A DNA stretch of 64,000 nt from Corynebacterium kroppenstedtii DSM 44385 (lineage in GTDB: Bacteria > Actinomycetota > Actinomycetes > Mycobacteriales > Mycobacteriaceae), in assembly GCF_000023145.1 (NCBI RefSeq), contig NC_012704.1:1736001-1800000 (forward strand). The letters are read 5' to 3'. Every line of letters starts with the position of its first letter. Positions within the stretch are counted from its first letter, which is position 1. A model generated the notes under the pieces. That model worked only from the letters and a program-made list of their open reading frames with translations. It did not search any database and had not been told where the DNA came from. Shown piece by piece: positions 63,022 through 64,000 of the stretch. The position numbers were made by a program, and so were the translations under genes.

Positions 63022-64000
63022 CTAAACGTCGGTAGAAAACCTAATTCCGCTATCGGGGATATTCACCCCGGGCCACACGCGGACACCATCGATCAGTTCA
63101 CACCGCGCACCGACCACGGCCCCCTCGCCGATCACCGCGTCGCGAAGAACAGCACGGGCGCCAATCCGGGCCCCGGCGGCAACGATGCAGCGCTCCAAGG
63201 TTGCGCCCGCCTCCACTTCGACACCGTCGAAAAGGACCGTCGTATCTAAGCGGGAGCCGCCGCCGACTTCACAGCCACGGCCCACGTAGGTGCCGCCGAG
63301 CAAGAGCGCACCTCCGCCGATCTGCGCCGACGAGTCCACCAGGGCTTCCCCGGTCTTCCCCACCAAAATCGGCGAATACGCAATGCCCCGCACCAGGTCC
63401 GAGCTACCACGGACGAAATCAGCGGGCGTACCCATATCACGCCAGTAGGCCTGGTCAACGTGGCCATACACGCGTAGACCGTCGTCAAGGAGTTTCGGGA
63501 ACACCTCCCGTTCAACAGACACCACACGGTTCTCTGGGATACGGCCAATAATCTCGCGCTTAAAGACGTAGCAGCCGGCGTTGATCTGGTCCGTCGGCGG
63601 ATCCATCGTCTTCTCTAAGAACGCCGTCACCCGGCCATCCTCATTCGTCGGAACGCAACCAAAAGCACGCGGATCGGGAACGCGCACCAGGTGCATGGTG
63701 ACGTCCGCATCCTTCGTCGCGTGGGTCCCTAACACCGCGCGAAGGTCCGTGCCGCCCAACACGTCGCCATTAAAAACGAGGGCGTTATCGTGGCGGAGCG
63801 ATGGCAGCACGTTACGGATACCGCCGCCCGTACCCAGGGCCTCTTCCTCCACGACATACTCGATCTCGAGGCCTAGGTCCGAGCCGTCACCAAAGTGCTC
63901 CTGGAACACTTCCGCTTTGAACGACGTTCCCAGCACGACGTGGGTCATTCCGGCTGCTTTAATCCGGCCCAGCAGATGCTGGAGGAAAGGCACCCCCGCC
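63022..64000 (-). CDS. Mannose-1-phosphate guanylyltransferase, N-terminus outside the window
   Basis: The visible 326 codons lack the first about 35 residues, including the GxGTRLRP nucleotide motif, which lie beyond 64000. The visible start is AGVPFLQHLLGRIKAAGMTHVVLG. Further features are LGTGGGIRNVLPSL, LVFNGDVLGG and a left-handed beta-helix tail of hexapeptide repeats (SAQIGGGALLLGGTYVGRGC). It makes GDP-mannose from mannose-1-phosphate and GTP, the step after PmmA. The M. tuberculosis counterpart is Rv3264c (manB/manC naming differs between species). Confidence 0.88.
   Translation of the reverse strand, partial: AGVPFLQHLLGRIKAAGMTHVVLGTSFKAEVFQEHFGDGSDLGLEIEYVVEEEALGTGGGIRNVLPSLRHDNALVFNGDVLGGTDLRAVLGTHATKDADVTMHLVRVPDPRAFGCVPTNEDGRVTAFLEKTMDPPTDQINAGCYVFKREIIGRIPENRVVSVEREVFPKLLDDGLRVYGHVDQAYWRDMGTPADFVRGSSDLVRGIAYSPILVGKTGEALVDSSAQIGGGALLLGGTYVGRGCEVGGGSRLDTTVLFDGVEVEAGATLERCIVAAGARIGARAVLRDAVIGEGAVVGARCELIDGVRVWPGVNIPDSGIRFSTDV

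Noticed and set aside
1..64000. CRISPR array, prophage, insertion sequence, tRNA or rRNA
   Set aside because: No spaced repeats, transposase, integrase or cloverleaf-forming sequence was seen.

Overview
The window is about 64 kb of chromosome from a Corynebacteriales actinobacterium, almost certainly a Corynebacterium. Gene content and order support this: MtrA-MtrB-LpqB, SigH-RshA next to WhiB1/WhcE, WhiB2/WhcD beside the GDP-mannose genes, AdnA-AdnB with UvrD2, and a set of actinobacteria-only families (UPF0182, PPA1309, DUF2342, DUF3152, DUF3107, DUF6912, DUF3499, Rv3235-like, TIGR02569). The order largely follows the Rv3193c-Rv3264c block of Mycobacterium tuberculosis and the cg0860-cg0896 block of C. 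glutamicum. Species was not determined; the fatty-acid-auxotroph-like C. kroppenstedtii group is only a guess.

Layout. 1-9.6 kb: UPF0182 membrane protein (cut by the window edge), PPA1309 protein, a YhgE/Pip exporter with a degenerate ABC ATPase, a PDZ-Lon protease and a DUF2342 protein. 9.7-13.1 kb: a BluB-CobT fusion interrupted by an in-frame TGA, a YgjP-type metallopeptidase and a frameshifted cyclodehydratase-like gene. 13.2-26.4 kb (minus strand): UvrD2, a K+ channel, AdnB, AdnA, TIGR02569, DUF3152, DUF3107. 26.5-32.5 kb: DEAD-box helicase, beta-propeller membrane protein, small membrane protein, WhiB1, the tiny ribosomal protein bL37, RshA and SigH. 32.7-39 kb: YbaK, AroA, RsgA and two consecutive ClC-type channels. 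39-45.4 kb: DUF6912, HAD, Rv3235-like, SecA, HPF, ComF. 45.4-50.4 kb: LpqB-MtrB-MtrA. 50.5-56.4 kb: a BioW-BioF fusion, Tmk, MtnN-LuxS and a disordered membrane-anchored protein. 56.5-64 kb: ManA, TobH-like, PmmA, DUF3499, a metallopeptidase-family protein, WhiB2 and ManC (cut by the window edge).

How it works together. The mtrA-mtrB-lpqB operon is a cell-envelope two-component system with overlapping genes. sigH-rshA is the thiol-stress sigma/anti-sigma pair, but here the anti-sigma zinc motif is visibly degenerate. manA, pmmA and manC supply GDP-mannose for mannosylated envelope glycans. MtnN and LuxS form a two-step route that recycles S-adenosylhomocysteine, sitting where relatives carry sahH. 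Their promoter carries a near-perfect GlxR/CRP-type box abutting a TATAAT hexamer. A second such box lies upstream of whiB1. The BioW-BioF fusion would take free pimelate to the second committed intermediate of biotin synthesis in one polypeptide.

The most unusual points are the BioW-BioF fusion, the luxS-mtnN replacement with its operator, the broken BluB-CobT fusion, the altered RshA zinc motif, and the roughly 280-residue acidic tail on MtrB. I saw no tRNA, rRNA, insertion sequence, CRISPR array or prophage.
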